The notes: generated from the sequence alone by a model not told the origin. Counted from the first letter of the stretch, positions 42,500 through 52,230 are shown. The stretch: DNA of 64,000 nucleotides from Arion vulgaris (GCA_020796225.1 CM036775.1:12593671-12657670), one strand, 5' to 3'. Numbers and translations: made by a program.

Positions 42500-43250
42500 C
42501 GTGTCCTGATTGACCACAAGGCTTCTACAAGAGACCTCCACTATTGCCGTTCTGCTGCCTTTCTACCAACGGTCTTCCACATCAGGGCACACTCCTTCAA
42601 CTCTCATTCTCTCTCTCTCTCTCCACCGTTCTTCGTGTTTCCTTTGGACGTTCAGACCTTCTCTTCCCATCCGCTGTCCATTTGAGAGCTGTCCTAGCCA
42701 ATGCCCCCACTGACATACGACACACATGTCCAAACCACCTCTGGTTGCTCTCTTTGCAGCACATCTGAAATTCACTCTGTCTCTAGTCAGTTCACCCACT
42801 TCGTCGATGGTCATATTCATGGTTTCTTTAATATCTTGTAGCCATCTTCTTCTTGGTCTGCCTCTGTGTCCTGGGGCCCTGCCCTCTAGTATTGTTCTTT
42901 CCAAACCATCGTGACGCTTTATGTGACCAAAGTATGTAATTTGTCTGTATAGTATGTTGTTTATCAGCCAATTCTCTTTAACATTTAGTTCTTTCAGGAC
43001 ATCAGTGTTCTTTCTTTTTATGTCCATGGTATTCGTAGGATCTTTCTGTAGCATTTAGTTTCGAAGGACTGGATTTTCATTCTTTTTTTTCTTTTTTTTT
43101 TTTGTGTGTAATAGTCCATGATTCACAACCATAAGTAGTCACTGGGAAAATGCATGCTCTCAATATTTTTAATGTTAATACCTCTGGTATAGCTTGATAC
43201 AATTGTCAAACATGCCCAGCCCATCTTCATTTCTTTTCTTGCATGATGGC
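42500..43250 (-). pseudogene. LINE-A RT-downstream region and C-terminal tail
   Basis: The minus frame reads KDPTNTMDIKRKNTDVLKEL, NVKENWLINNILYRQITYFG, HIKRHDGLERTILEGRAPGH and RGRPRRRWLQDIKETMNMTI. After an added stretch it ends in a TRGGLDMCVVCQWGHWLGQL segment not seen in other copies. Best LINE-A copy; upstream coding on the minus strand reaches about 43250. Confidence 0.85.
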
Positions 43251-43384
43251 ATCCATTGTTTTCTGCTTAACTGTTTGGATACAGCTGTTGTTAGATATTC
43301 ACAGCAGGTTCATTTACACAATATGGTGTCATAGCTGTCTGATAACACGGTAGATGTGACACGAGAACCACGCTACTGTGTAGT

Positions 43385-43640
43385 AGGGGTGTGGTGTCTT
43401 CGTGGCCTAAGTTCCTAGTTCAATCGGAGACGGACGATAACAAGTAGGTTCCGTGCTCAGGTTGAACCAGATCCAACTATAAACGTATCTAAAGTGGGCT
43501 GTGGTTGAACACATAAAAGAACCCATGACAACGTGAAAACATGCCATGGGTAGACAGAAAATCCGCTGCATGTGCACAATTATTTCAAAAGTAAAAATAC
43601 AATTTCTACACAATTTTTACCATTTTCAAAATTACATCGG
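43385..43640 (+). repeat. S6 SINE
   Basis: It contains TTCCTAGTTCAATCGGAGAC, GGACGATAACAAGTAGGTTC and TACCATTTTCAAAATTACAT. Confidence 0.75.
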
Positions 43641-44235
43641 GCCCCCTCTCTCTCTCTCTCCGGTGTTAGAAGTAGCTAGAAGCACACATAATTAATGCAT
43701 CAAAGTGCACAAATGATGCTCCTATCAATCAAATCGACGCTTACTAGTTATTATATTTATTGGACACGTTACAATAGAGCAGAAAATATATTAGTCGTCT
43801 ATGCTAGACTTGTCATATCCTGCATGTCACAATTTTAATTTAAAAAAAGATAATTTCTTCAGAAACTTTTCCTTATCCACTCTCATTTACTCTTTGTTTC
43901 TCTTACTATCCGGAGTATACTCTTATTCAAACAAACACAGCTTGAGATGGATCAGAAATGCATTAATTTCCGTCCCGACCCAGCGCCTAAAGAATGCTGC
44001 TTGCTAGCTAAGCGAGTTGTCCGTCGATGTCTCTTGTTTAATCACGAGACGAGCTTTTCTGAGCACGAATCCATCAACCATGTGATAGAAAGATGAGATG
44101 TGGGGGAAGGTTAGAACTGTACAGTAGATCGATCTAACCTTTTGAATATATTTTTTTTATTTCAATAAGAGAAGGATGTAGAAATGTAATGTGTGCAGTT
44201 TTTTTATTGGTAAGGAAATCGACAAATCTGAGGTG
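43640..44235. other. Unassigned stretch
   Basis: No repeat family and no convincing exon. Confidence 0.4.
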
Positions 44236-44238
44236 GTC

Positions 44239-44718
44239 CACAGCCAACTTTAAATACTGGGCCGCATAATTGACGAGATCAACAATATAACGAAGAGCTG
44301 GAGGAGCTGCAGGAGATAGGAAGACTTGGCATGAGTTGGTTGAGGGCCTATACCCCAATCCTGGTTAAAACGGCAAAGAGAGAGAGAGTAACTGCCGGGA
44401 AAACCCCTGATCTAGTTTCAGTGGGGGCTGTAATTTATATATGTTTAGTGGAACACTGCAAGTTTTTTCGCAATTTTACTCAATTCTGTGTCTCTATGGT
44501 TATTTATTGGTGAAAAATATTCATAATATTGATATTCCTTATTGCTAAACTTAACTTGTTGTATAATACAACTTTGATTTAGTATTTTGTGTTGATTTTA
44601 AAATGAATTCGTCTATATACAACAATACTGGAATGCGAGGTCACGTGACCGGTTGTGGTCTGATTTCCCATAATTTTTACCAGAGTCCGCAGACCCTATG
44701 AGTTTATAGTTGGCTGTG
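44239..44718. mobile_element. CACAGCCAACT MITE split by an (AG)n LINE tail
   Basis: The ends are CACAGCCAACTTTAAATACT and TTTATAGTTGGCTGTG. Flanks GGTGGTC and GGTGGTG could be a target-site duplication. The insert at 44277-44388 separates GGGCCGCATAATTGAC from CCGGGAAAACC. Confidence 0.85.
44277..44388 (+). mobile_element. Truncated LINE tail ending in (AG)n
   Basis: It encodes RSWRSCRR/EIGRLGMSWLRAYTPI-type frames of the ARDRKTW-x-ELVEGLCPNPG end and finishes in (AG)n. Flanks ATTGAC and TAACTGCC are a weak duplication. Same tail as 15947-16106. Confidence 0.8.
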
Positions 44719-44719
44719 G

Positions 44720-44840
44720 GTGGTGAGACCAGATCTGGAGACAACCGTGGATAGAATGCAGTGATACTGAGTAAATTGGCGTTTAAGGACAAAGACACGT
44801 GTGTATAGATAGTATCACATAAGTTAAGTTAATTGCATAT
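44720..44840. repeat. Short dispersed repeat shared with 19960-20050
   Basis: Shared words are TTGGCGTTTAAGGACAAAGA and TAGTATCACATAAG. Confidence 0.55.
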
Positions 44841-44844
44841 CCTT

Positions 44845-45030
44845 TAAGAACTTTGCGAATCAACCATAGCTTTTAGCGCTGTTTGTGATTTTTCTAGGCA
44901 TTATTACGTTCAGTAGTTTGCCATTGCTTTCTGAACGGGTGGTAAAATTGTCCGCGGTGTGATTCGAACTCAGAACGTCGGGGTTAATGGACCGAGTCAC
45001 TATCCCCTAAGCCACAGACGCCACCAGTGG
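44845..45030 (-). repeat. S2 SINE, minus strand, partly deleted
   Basis: TTCAGTAGTTTGCCATTGCT and the reversed head with TCCCCTAAGCCACAGACGCC are present. The middle is shortened and the B box reads GATTCGAACTC. Confidence 0.75.
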
Positions 45031-45035
45031 ATGGC

Positions 45036-45242
45036 ATGGAAATGAGAAGGTTCAGTTATGACGTAGTATAGGTCAAGGTTGTGTGATGGTGTGTAATTGT
45101 AGTGCGGGAAGGGGCGATGAACAAATGTGACGTAGGACGAGCTAGTCAGAACCGGTTTAAATAGTACATAAACACAACGCGATAGGTTATCTGGCAACTT
45201 TCGATTTGTCAATGGGGCTGCAATTATCTTGAACACCCTGTA
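45036..45242 (-). mobile_element. Mariner-type MITE, one end missing
   Basis: Reversed copy of the 6110-6372 element, ending ATCTTGAACACCCTGTA at 45242. The other terminal repeat is absent. Confidence 0.8.
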
Positions 45243-45399
45243 TTTCAGTCTTTTGTAGCTGACACAGAAGTCTATAGTTTTCTTTCCAGCGTTGTTTCAC
45301 TGTTCCAGTGAGTGTGCTTCAGTATATTATATCTGGGGCAATCTTGGAGTATGTAATCTGCATTCTAGGGTACTTGTCCATGAAATGAAAATTGGGGCA

Positions 45400-45660
45400 T
45401 ATCCTTTACAGGGCTTTGCCATCAACCACGGTAAACGAGTCGTCTGTTTTCTAGACACCACTAATACGTGCAGTAGTTTATCATTGCTTTCTGAACGGTT
45501 AAGCATTGCTTTCTGAACGGTTAAGTCTGTTTTTACAGTTCATAAAAACCCACAGTGACAAATTTTGCTTCCAAACTGCCAACCGTGGAGTTTCCAGGTA
45601 TACTTTTGTTGTGATCGAGCTCACTAACGCTTAAGCTAGAGACGCTTATGTATATGCATG
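45400..45660 (-). repeat. S2 SINE, minus strand
   Basis: It contains GCCATCAACCACGGTAAACG, CATTGCTTTCTGAACGGTTA (twice) and TCACTAACGCTTAAGC. Confidence 0.8.
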
Positions 45661-46140
45661 ACTGAATTACTTACAAATCTTGAATTATGTATACATGTAG
45701 CTGCGATGTCACTGCACTCTCGTTGCACCCAATGTGATGTCTAATGATGCAGCAGTCAAAGTAGTATGGTTCACTGTACTCATTCCCCACCACCAATTTG
45801 CTAGCTGGTCATGCCGAATTTGACTATACTCTGAGGCGTATGTTCAAGACAAGAGAATCATCACGCCCCGAGTCACTGTGCACCCCACGATGAGTGGTCA
45901 GTCATACGCAAGTTTGTACATCTTGGTTCTTTATCCCCAGGTCTAGTCACTATCATCCCAGCTTCTTTACAATCACAGACTGGGTCTTCATATTGTCAGA
46001 TAAGGCAAGGATGGGCTGCTGGTAAGATATTTACAAACAAAAGATCCCCCACTTTATAGTATCACGTCTACTTGGTTATACTGTAACATGGTATCAGATC
46101 TGATTCATACTGATTCTGTTAATATCGATATAGGGGGAGA
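45660..46140. other. Unassigned stretch
   Basis: Nothing recognised. Confidence 0.4.
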
Positions 46141-46153
46141 CTGTAGTAAAATT

Positions 46154-46251
46154 GGTAACTGCAAGAGATAGCTAGAGATAGGAAGACTTGGCATGAGTTG
46201 GTTGAGGGACTATGCCCCAACCCGGGGTAAAAATGCAAAGAGAGAGAGAGC
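46154..46251 (+). mobile_element. Truncated LINE tail ending in (AG)n, with 9-bp duplication
   Basis: It encodes ARDRKTWHELVEGLCPNPG-type sequence and ends in (AG)n. Flanks AGTAAAATT at 46145-46153 and 46252-46260. Confidence 0.88.
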
Positions 46252-46267
46252 AGTAAAATTATGTAAA

Positions 46268-46578
46268 ATGATGAAACACGTAATAACAAAGTTCTGTAGT
46301 AATAGAAAACAATGACAATACACAGCAACGTTTCACCAAAGGCCTTTATCAAGCAAACAATACAACAGGAGTGACGAATTTCACAGCACGCTACATGTAG
46401 TCTACGACAGAGATTCGTTCTTAGTCACAGATTTTCATTTTATTACTGTTGGAATGTCTCTGTCGTAGTCTATATCTAGTGTGCTGTGAAATTCGTCACT
46501 CCTGTTGCATCGTTTGCTTGACAAATACCTTTGGTCGAAACGTTGCTGTGTATTGTGCATTGTTGTTGTAAAATACAG
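46268..46578. repeat. Long fold-back of two hammerhead-like repeats
   Basis: The left arm (about 46268-46410) is the reverse complement of the right arm (about 46440-46578): GACGAATTTCACAGCACGCT pairs with GTGTGCTGTGAAATTCGTC, and ACACAGCAACGTTTCACCAA with GGTCGAAACGTTGCTGTGT. Loop about 30 bp. Confidence 0.9.
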
Positions 46579-46579
46579 A

Positions 46580-46885
46580 CCGTTCTGTGTTTTGTTTGTA
46601 TGTGTACAGTACAGCCAGATCAATATGTAGAACAGAACACATCTTGTTAAGGGGCATGTTCCCTCTCTATTGAATCTTAACTGGTCGATTATATTATGAT
46701 ATATCTTATATTGTCTGTTTGACGATTGCCATATATTATATACTGTGTATAAGGGGCTTTTTTAAAGATCATTACAAAGGAGGCTGACCATTATATATAT
46801 TAAATTGTTATCAGCTGGTCGAAGGACACATTTAAAAAAAAAAAATTGCTGTTATTTATGATGAGTTAGAGAAGAGAAAAAACAA
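46580..46885. other. Unassigned AT-rich stretch
   Basis: Nothing recognised. Confidence 0.4.
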
Positions 46886-46903
46886 GACAGTGACGGCTCG
46901 TCC

Positions 46904-47232
46904 TTAACCCTTTAGCTGCTAAAGACGTATATATACGTTTTCCCCATTCACTTCTAAAGACGTATATATACGTTTCCCCCATTCACTTCTAAAGACGTAT
47001 ATATACGTTTTACCCCATTCACTTCTAAAGACGTATATATACGTTTTCCCATTCACTTCTAAAGACGCATTAACACGTCTGTTATCTCTCCTTTGTGGGC
47101 TAAAGACGTGTCAACACGTTATACATTGCTACTGTCACTGCTATAGGCGTACATTCACGTTTGTGACCTAGAAACAAAGAGTAGCTATTTTTAACTCAGC
47201 CTTCAGAAAGTATGTAACAGCAAAAGAGTTAC
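46904..47232. mobile_element. PiggyBac-type MITE with TTAA site and palindromic repeats
   Basis: It begins TTAACCCTTTAGCTGCTA and ends (reversed) GTAACTCTTTTGCTGTTA. The host MITE reads CGTC|CTTAAGGGCCTG when intact, so the insertion is at TTAA, with the right copy changed to TTAC. The interior has at least four copies of a 35-36 bp unit with the exact palindrome ACGTATATATACGT. Confidence 0.85.
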
Positions 47233-47367
47233 GGGCCTGTGGGGCCGGGACCCCACCAGAAATAATTTGTAACGTGTATTTATTATTTTATAAATTATTT
47301 ATTCATAATTATTACTTTTAATGCGATACTGATTAGCTTTGAAAGATGAATATATTTTATATATATT

Positions 47368-47562
47368 TCGATCCAGAGGCACTTGAGCTTTAAGCTCTTC
47401 GGTTCGGAGTCATGGACATGTAACCCCTCCGTTTGGTGTCACGAACACCGTAAATCTGGAGAACCTGTGGCTTTTCTGCCAGCCCGCGGAATTGAACCAC
47501 ACTCACAGGGGGCTTGTCACCCGTCGTCCAATGCTCTATGAACACGCTGGGCAGGCGGGCAA
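47368..47562 (-). repeat. S1 SINE, minus strand, nested
   Basis: Reversed S1 from CGATCCAGAGGCACTTGAGC to TCTATGAACACGCTGGGCAG, inside the expanded hAT MITE. Confidence 0.88.
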
Positions 47563-47631
47563 AATATATAATATAAAGCTACAGTTAATACAGTCTGAAA
47601 TTCAGCATCTTTCCTCCTTAATTAGTATACT

Positions 47632-48415
47632 TAGTTGTTTCAACAGTATACATGTGTGCACTTATTAGTGTTTCAACAGTATACATGTGTGCACTTATTA
47701 GTGTTTCAACAGTATACATGTGTGCACTTATTAGTGTTTCAACAATATACATGTGTGCACTTATTAGTATTTCAACAGTATACATATGTGCACTTATTAG
47801 TATTTCAACAGTATACATGTGTGCACTTATTAGTATTTCAACAGTATACATGTGTGCACTTATTAGTATTTCAACAATATACATGTGTGCGCTTATTAGT
47901 ATTTCAACAGTATACATGTGTGCACTTATTATTATTTCAACAATATACATGTGCGCACTTATTAGTATTTTATCAATATACATGTGTGCACTTATTAGTT
48001 GTTTCAACAGTATACATGTGTGCACTTATTAGTATTTCAACAATATACATGTGTGCACTTATTAGTATTTCATCAATATACATGTGTGCACTTATTAGTA
48101 TTTCAATAATATAATATGTGCATATTAGTATTTCAAGTATACATGTGCACTTATTAGTATTTCATTAATATACATGTGTGCACTTATTAGTATTTCATTA
48201 ATATACATGTGTGCACTTATTAGTATTTCATTAATATACATATGTGCACTTATTAGTATTTCATTAATATACATATGTGCACTTATTAGTATTTCAATAA
48301 TATACATGTGTGCACTTATTAGTATTTCAACAATATACATGTGTGCATTTATTAGTGTTTCAACAGTATACATGTGTGCACTTATTAGTATTTTATCAAT
48401 ATACATGTGTGCAAC
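47632..48415. repeat. 33-bp tandem array, about 23 copies
   Basis: The unit AGTATTTCAACAGTATACAT then GTGTGCACTTATT varies at CAACAG/CAACAA/CATTAA. Copies near 48105-48150 are eroded. Open frames of 11-residue repeats on both strands (ISISTVYMCAL) are by-products. Confidence 0.95.
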
Positions 48416-48599
48416 AATGTACCTGTCGACAGACAAGTTGTGACCTACTTAACAAAAATCATTCTAGTAAAGGGGGAATAACTTCCCGGAATAGACACAT
48501 AATAGAAAATACTAAAATATAACCTAACCCACAGCCTTGATTTTTCAAGCAAAATTGTGTCTGTCCCCACCAACAAATTGATCACGAGCCGCTGCTGCA

Positions 48600-48885
48600 A
48601 ACAGGTTTATCCAGAAAGAACATGGAATCACAAGGAAAACTGATGATACAAATAAGAATGAGAAGATTGAAGTATTTTGAACATGTAAAAAGACATGATG
48701 GTTTAGAGAAGACCAGTATGGAAAGAGGCATCAATGTCAAGAGGAGAAAAGGAAAACCACGGTGAAAATGGATTCAGTATGTAACTGATGACAATTGTAG
48801 GGACAGGACATCTGGCCTATGAGAAAGAGAAATTCCGAAGGACTGTTAGGGTGGCAAAGTTTTGTTCTCAAAAAGCTATTTGATG
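48600..48885 (+). pseudogene. LINE-D C-terminal tail
   Basis: It encodes IRMRRLKYFEHVKRHDGLEK-like frames, then GKPR(W)KWIQYVTDDNCR, and ends with the KFRRTVRVAKFCSQKAI block. Confidence 0.7.
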
Positions 48886-48919
48886 ACGATATTAATGATG
48901 AATGATATTCGCCATAGGT

Positions 48920-49037
48920 TTAACTCCTTGAGAACCAAATGCCACACTACATGGCTTTGAGTTAGACGTCTTTTTACCAGGAGCCACACTAAATGGCTTG
49001 TAAAAACGTGGCTTTTTTCTGGTTCACTAAGAGTTAA
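48920..49037. mobile_element. 118-bp MITE at TTAA (piggyBac-type)
   Basis: Left TTAACTCCTTGAGAACCA; right, reversed, TTAACTCTTAGTGAACCAG. Both TTAA copies are intact (48920-48923 and 49034-49037). No coding capacity. Relatives at 55126-55242, 58865-59004 and 60262-60360. Confidence 0.9.
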
Positions 49038-49039
49038 AA

Positions 49040-49485
49040 TGAAAGAGTTGCACAAATCCTCGATTTCACTATCTGACCTGATTTCATCCAGTTCTAGCCG
49101 CAGGATTAGTCGAGAAAACGGGATGTTATGTGCTGTGGATGGCCATGGTCTACTGAATGTTTCATACATGCTATTTGCATGCCACAGTGCATTGCTGATA
49201 GTCACCGTTGTTCCCGTTCAACGAACTAGGGTTTCATTCGCACATTCAGCCGAATCCAGTTTTCACATGTATGAGTAGCAAACCCTAGTTTCCCGAAGGT
49301 ACAACCAATTGGCTACCCTCATCTGGTTTAGTCAATCTGTTGAAGCTGTTACCCGAGGCGACAGTCCTACCTAGCACTACCTTACTTCATTCTTACGTGC
49401 TTCACCTTTGTTATTTTTACTGCAGTCTGTACGTAGGATGACTTCCAAAGCATGCGAACACTTCTTTGCTCACATCAAATAAAGG
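49040..49485. other. Unassigned; 49050-49280 is low-repeat
   Basis: Both strands are open for 79-109 codons but I recognise no family. The words AACTAGGGTTT and AAACCCTAGTTTCC at 49225 and 49282 form a small inverted pair. Confidence 0.35.
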
Positions 49486-49489
49486 CCAA

Positions 49490-49800
49490 TTAACTCTTTC
49501 CACACGCAGCTATTTTTTTCAATCTTTCAAAAGTTCATTCAATTTAGGCAAAAGAAAAGCTATTTAAAATAATTAATCAGAACTACTTGTCAATATATAA
49601 ATAAGTATATATCTTATTATAAACTAAATTGAAGAAAACTGGACAACATATTAAAATAACAAGGTTAAAAAGTAGTAGAAGTAAAAATAGTATAAATAAA
49701 ACTGGAAAGACTTCTTATAAGGGAAGCAACTCTAATGGTGCAATGTACGGCGAATGGCGTTCAACGGAATTCCACTGTGGCGCAGTGTGCGTGAAAAACA
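49490..49800. mobile_element. Second TTAA MITE family, about 310 bp
   Basis: It begins TTAACTCTTTCCACACGCAG. The right end, reversed, reads TTTTTCACGCACACTGCGCC. Its reverse complement matches the left part of 54106-54655. Confidence 0.7.
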
Positions 49801-50225
49801 TGGATACAATTAAATAGTCGAAAATTGATTGTTTGAGTGAACGCAAATCATCTTTCTGTCCATGCAGGTGTCGCTCAGAATTCTCTCTGGCGAAAATCAC
49901 ACATAGGTGCCCCAGAGTGGTCAACGAGAGGTTGTTCCAGAGCAATCACTGAAATGCCTCTTTAGACTATAATCGCATGCAGACTGTCCGGTGTGAACAA
50001 TAAGTGTTGTTTTTAGAGTGTCGCCCATGCTAGAAATAAGAGTGATACCGATAGACTCTACCTGAGTAGGGGTTTCCATAACACTAAACATAGAACTACA
50101 CGCCTAGAGTTGTCTTTTGGGGCATCAAGAAAGCCAGGTACTCTCCCTACTTAAATATAGGAAAAGGATGGGAAAAAAGGAATTCCTGGCGGTTCAATAA
50201 TAACAACTGCAGTCTGTCTCTTGTT
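49800..50225. other. Unassigned stretch
   Basis: Nothing recognised with confidence. Confidence 0.4.
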
Positions 50226-50239
50226 CTTCTTCTTCACCC

Positions 50240-50535
50240 TTCGCCTCTAGGGAAGCATAAGACCTTCCAAGCCCGTCTATCAAATGCGATCTTTTCCAGA
50301 TCTCTCCACTATCTCCCCATTTTCTTGCCATGAGTCCCTCCTTGTGGACTCCTTCTTCTTCGGGTGGCAAGCTATGAATTCTCCTGGTTATGGTTTCTGT
50401 AGCTATCTAGTGTTTTTACCAGGTGGGGTATCTAACCAAGCCAAACCTCCTAATCACCTCTTACGACATGCGCGGCAGGTAACAGTGGTTCTATTCTTTA
50501 ACCCCTAATTTGGGCCCCCGGTAACCACTCAGGCA
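50240..50535 (-). repeat. Dispersed repeat (as 33270-33360) and partial S3 SINE, minus strand
   Basis: 50265-50330 matches 33290-33360. 50435-50535 is a reversed S3 head (CCAAGCCAAACCTCCTAATC, GGTAACAGTGGTTCTATTCT, GGTAACCACTCAGGC). Confidence 0.75.
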
Positions 50536-50569
50536 TCTGTCCCTTATATCGATTTATATATTATCCTAG

Positions 50570-50838
50570 ATCTGCCAAATATTTATCCATACCATTCATT
50601 TCACTTGCACATTAATTTCAACAGTAACTAAAATCTCATGTCATTTCAGTAAATTCAGTCACGTTTCTCTACACAGCTAATTATTATATCACTTCCTTCA
50701 TGCCGATCTGCCAAATATTTATCCATACCATTCATTTTACTTGCACATAAATTTCAACAGTAACTAAAATGTCATATGTCCATTCAGTAAATTCAGTCAT
50801 GTTTCTGTACAAAGCTTATTGTTATAAGATATCACTTC
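50570..50838. repeat. Direct duplication, two copies of about 131 bp
   Basis: GATCTGCCAAATATTTATCC, TTGCACATWAATTTCAACAG and CAGTAAATTCAGTCAYGTTT occur in both copies, starting at about 50574 and 50705. Confidence 0.85.
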
Positions 50839-50839
50839 C

Positions 50840-51500
50840 TGGACGCTGACATTAAACGATAGAAGAAAACTAGTCACGACAGAGATGAAGTGTCTACGCA
50901 AAATACTGGGTGTAACTAGAAGAAACCGGTTTAGAAATGAAGACATCAGGAAAAAGTGAGTACAACATCAGTACTAGACTTCATCAAGAAACAACAAATT
51001 AAATGGTTCAGCCACGTAAGCAGATTTACCAACAGGCAGTGTGCCTCAAAAAGCGATGTGACTCCGATACAATGGATACAAAGCAAAAGACCGGCCACAC
51101 AAAAGGTGGACCTCAGAGATAACAAAGGTGATGAAATCACCCGAGTGGTTACCAGGGCCCAAATTTGGGGTGTAAAGAATAGAACCACTGTTACCTGCCA
51201 CACATGTTGTAAGAGGCGACTAAGGAGGTTTGGCTGAAATCGGATGCATGTGTCCCAAACGTGTAGAAGTCTATGTGTTTAGGGGCCTAACCAAACCAAT
51301 GTGCAGCGTATACACGTTCTTGGCAAAGATCAAACATATCACAAAGAGTGATTAAAATTGGTTGTAAAGAACGAACGCAAAGAAGAAGAAGAAGAAGACG
51401 TGATGAAAGACACTTTATGAAGTGCACACAAAAGCATGTTCTAGAAATCTCTTCTTACCCTGAAGCTGTGAGGCAAATCAGGTCTGGAGAAGAGAAAGAA
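50840..51500 (+). pseudogene. LINE-E fragment split by an S3 insertion
   Basis: 50850-51135 encodes the TEMKCLRKILGVTRRNRFRN block and its continuation. LINE-E resumes at about 51398 (GTGATGAAAGACACTTTATG, GTGAGGCAAATCAGG). Confidence 0.75.
51138..51397 (+). repeat. S3 SINE with 9-bp target-site duplication
   Basis: Full S3 from CACCCGAGTGGTTACCAGGG to a (GAA)n tail. Flanks GTGATGAAA on both sides. Nested in LINE-E. Confidence 0.9.
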
Positions 51501-51589
51501 AGGCAAGATGCATAGAGAGGCTCGCTCCAGGTGTCTCCTTATTAAACTTGATGTTGAAAGGCAAAACAGGATCAAAGAATAGATAGATA

Positions 51590-51949
51590 GATCGCTTCCA
51601 TAATTGATATTAGACTCTAAATGCTACAGAAAGATCCTACGAATAGCATGGACAGAAAAAGAAAGAACACTGATGTCCTGAAAGAATTAAATGTTAAAGA
51701 GAATTAGCTGATAAACAACATACTATACAGAAAAATTAGATACTTTGGTCACATCAAGCCTCACGATGGCCTGGAGAAAACAATATTAGAGGGCAGGGTC
51801 CCAGGACACAGAGGAAGACCAAGAAGAAGATGGCTACAAGATATTAAAGAAACCATGAATATGACCATCAGGCAGAGTGAACTGGCTAGAGACAGAGTGA
51901 ATTTCAGATGTGCTGCAAAGAGAGCAATGTCCTTTAAAGGATATGCCCC

Positions 51950-51982
<33 letters not shown>

Positions 51983-51985
51983 ATT
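51590..51985 (+). pseudogene. LINE-A C-terminal tail with (ATG)n end
   Basis: It encodes DPTNSMDRKRKNTDVLKELN, VKEN, then YFGHIKPHDGLEKTILEGRV and GRPRRRWLQDIKETMNMTI. The 3' end is a GATGAT run (51952-51982). It lies 145 bp upstream of the first visible OSBP exon. Confidence 0.85.
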
Positions 51986-52130
51986 TATATATCAGATTTT
52001 CTTCCCTATATTTGACAAACCAGTAGAAGATGTTAAAGGTCAACCTCTGTCACATGCTAATTGTTCATATAACCTATGACCTTAATAACTACTTGATATG
52101 CAAAGTTCTTGACTTTTTATTTTCTTCCAG

Positions 52131-52230
52131 ATTCAGAAGAGGATGAGTTTGTTGATGCTTTTGAGCACCAGTTGGAAGAAAGAGAGTTGACGGTTGCTCT
52201 ACCACATTCTCCTTCTGATATGATGCACAG
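52131..52230 (+). CDS. OSBP: OSBP exon with FFAT motif (internal exon, partial gene)
   Basis: Internal exon of an oxysterol-binding protein. The acceptor is strong, with a T-rich tract ending in TTCCAG at 52130. The donor GTATGA starts at 52231. The exon begins with two bases of a split codon, encodes 32 full codons and ends with AG, which completes an Arg codon with the first base of the next exon. The peptide starts SEEDEFVDAFEHQ. EFVDAFE fits the FFAT core (E-F-F-D-A-x-E) with Val in place of the second Phe, after an acidic stretch. In OSBP family members this motif binds VAP proteins at the ER and lets the protein bridge ER and Golgi membranes. Human OSBP has an equivalent acidic EFFDA motif upstream of its ORD. 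The rest (HQLEERELTVALPHSPSDMMH) is linker. The assignment rests on the frame-consistent link to the ORD exons downstream; alone it would be weaker. Confidence 0.9.

Larger units (their letters stand above)
46888..48597 (-). mobile_element. hAT-type MITE expanded to 1.7 kb by nested insertions
   Basis: The left end is CAGTGACGGCTCGTCCTTAA and the right end GATCACGAGCCGCTGCTG. After the first insert the MITE interior resumes at GGGCCTGTGGGGCCGGGACC (47234), and at the far end CCTAACCCACAGCCTTGATT. Flanks AAACAAG and AAACAGG differ at one base. Inside lie a piggyBac-type MITE, an S1 SINE and a 33-bp array. Confidence 0.82.

Noticed and set aside
47632..48415. CRISPR-like array
   Set aside because: Units are contiguous tandem copies without unique spacers; the context is animal repeats.
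47618..48443. Frames with 11-residue repeats (YMCALISIST)
   Set aside because: They come from the 33-bp array; frames are open on both strands and the copies drift without codon-level constraint.
1..52130. Upstream OSBP exons (PH domain, coiled coil)
   Set aside because: I looked for the conserved PH-domain and coiled-coil words and saw none; long introns may place them outside the window.
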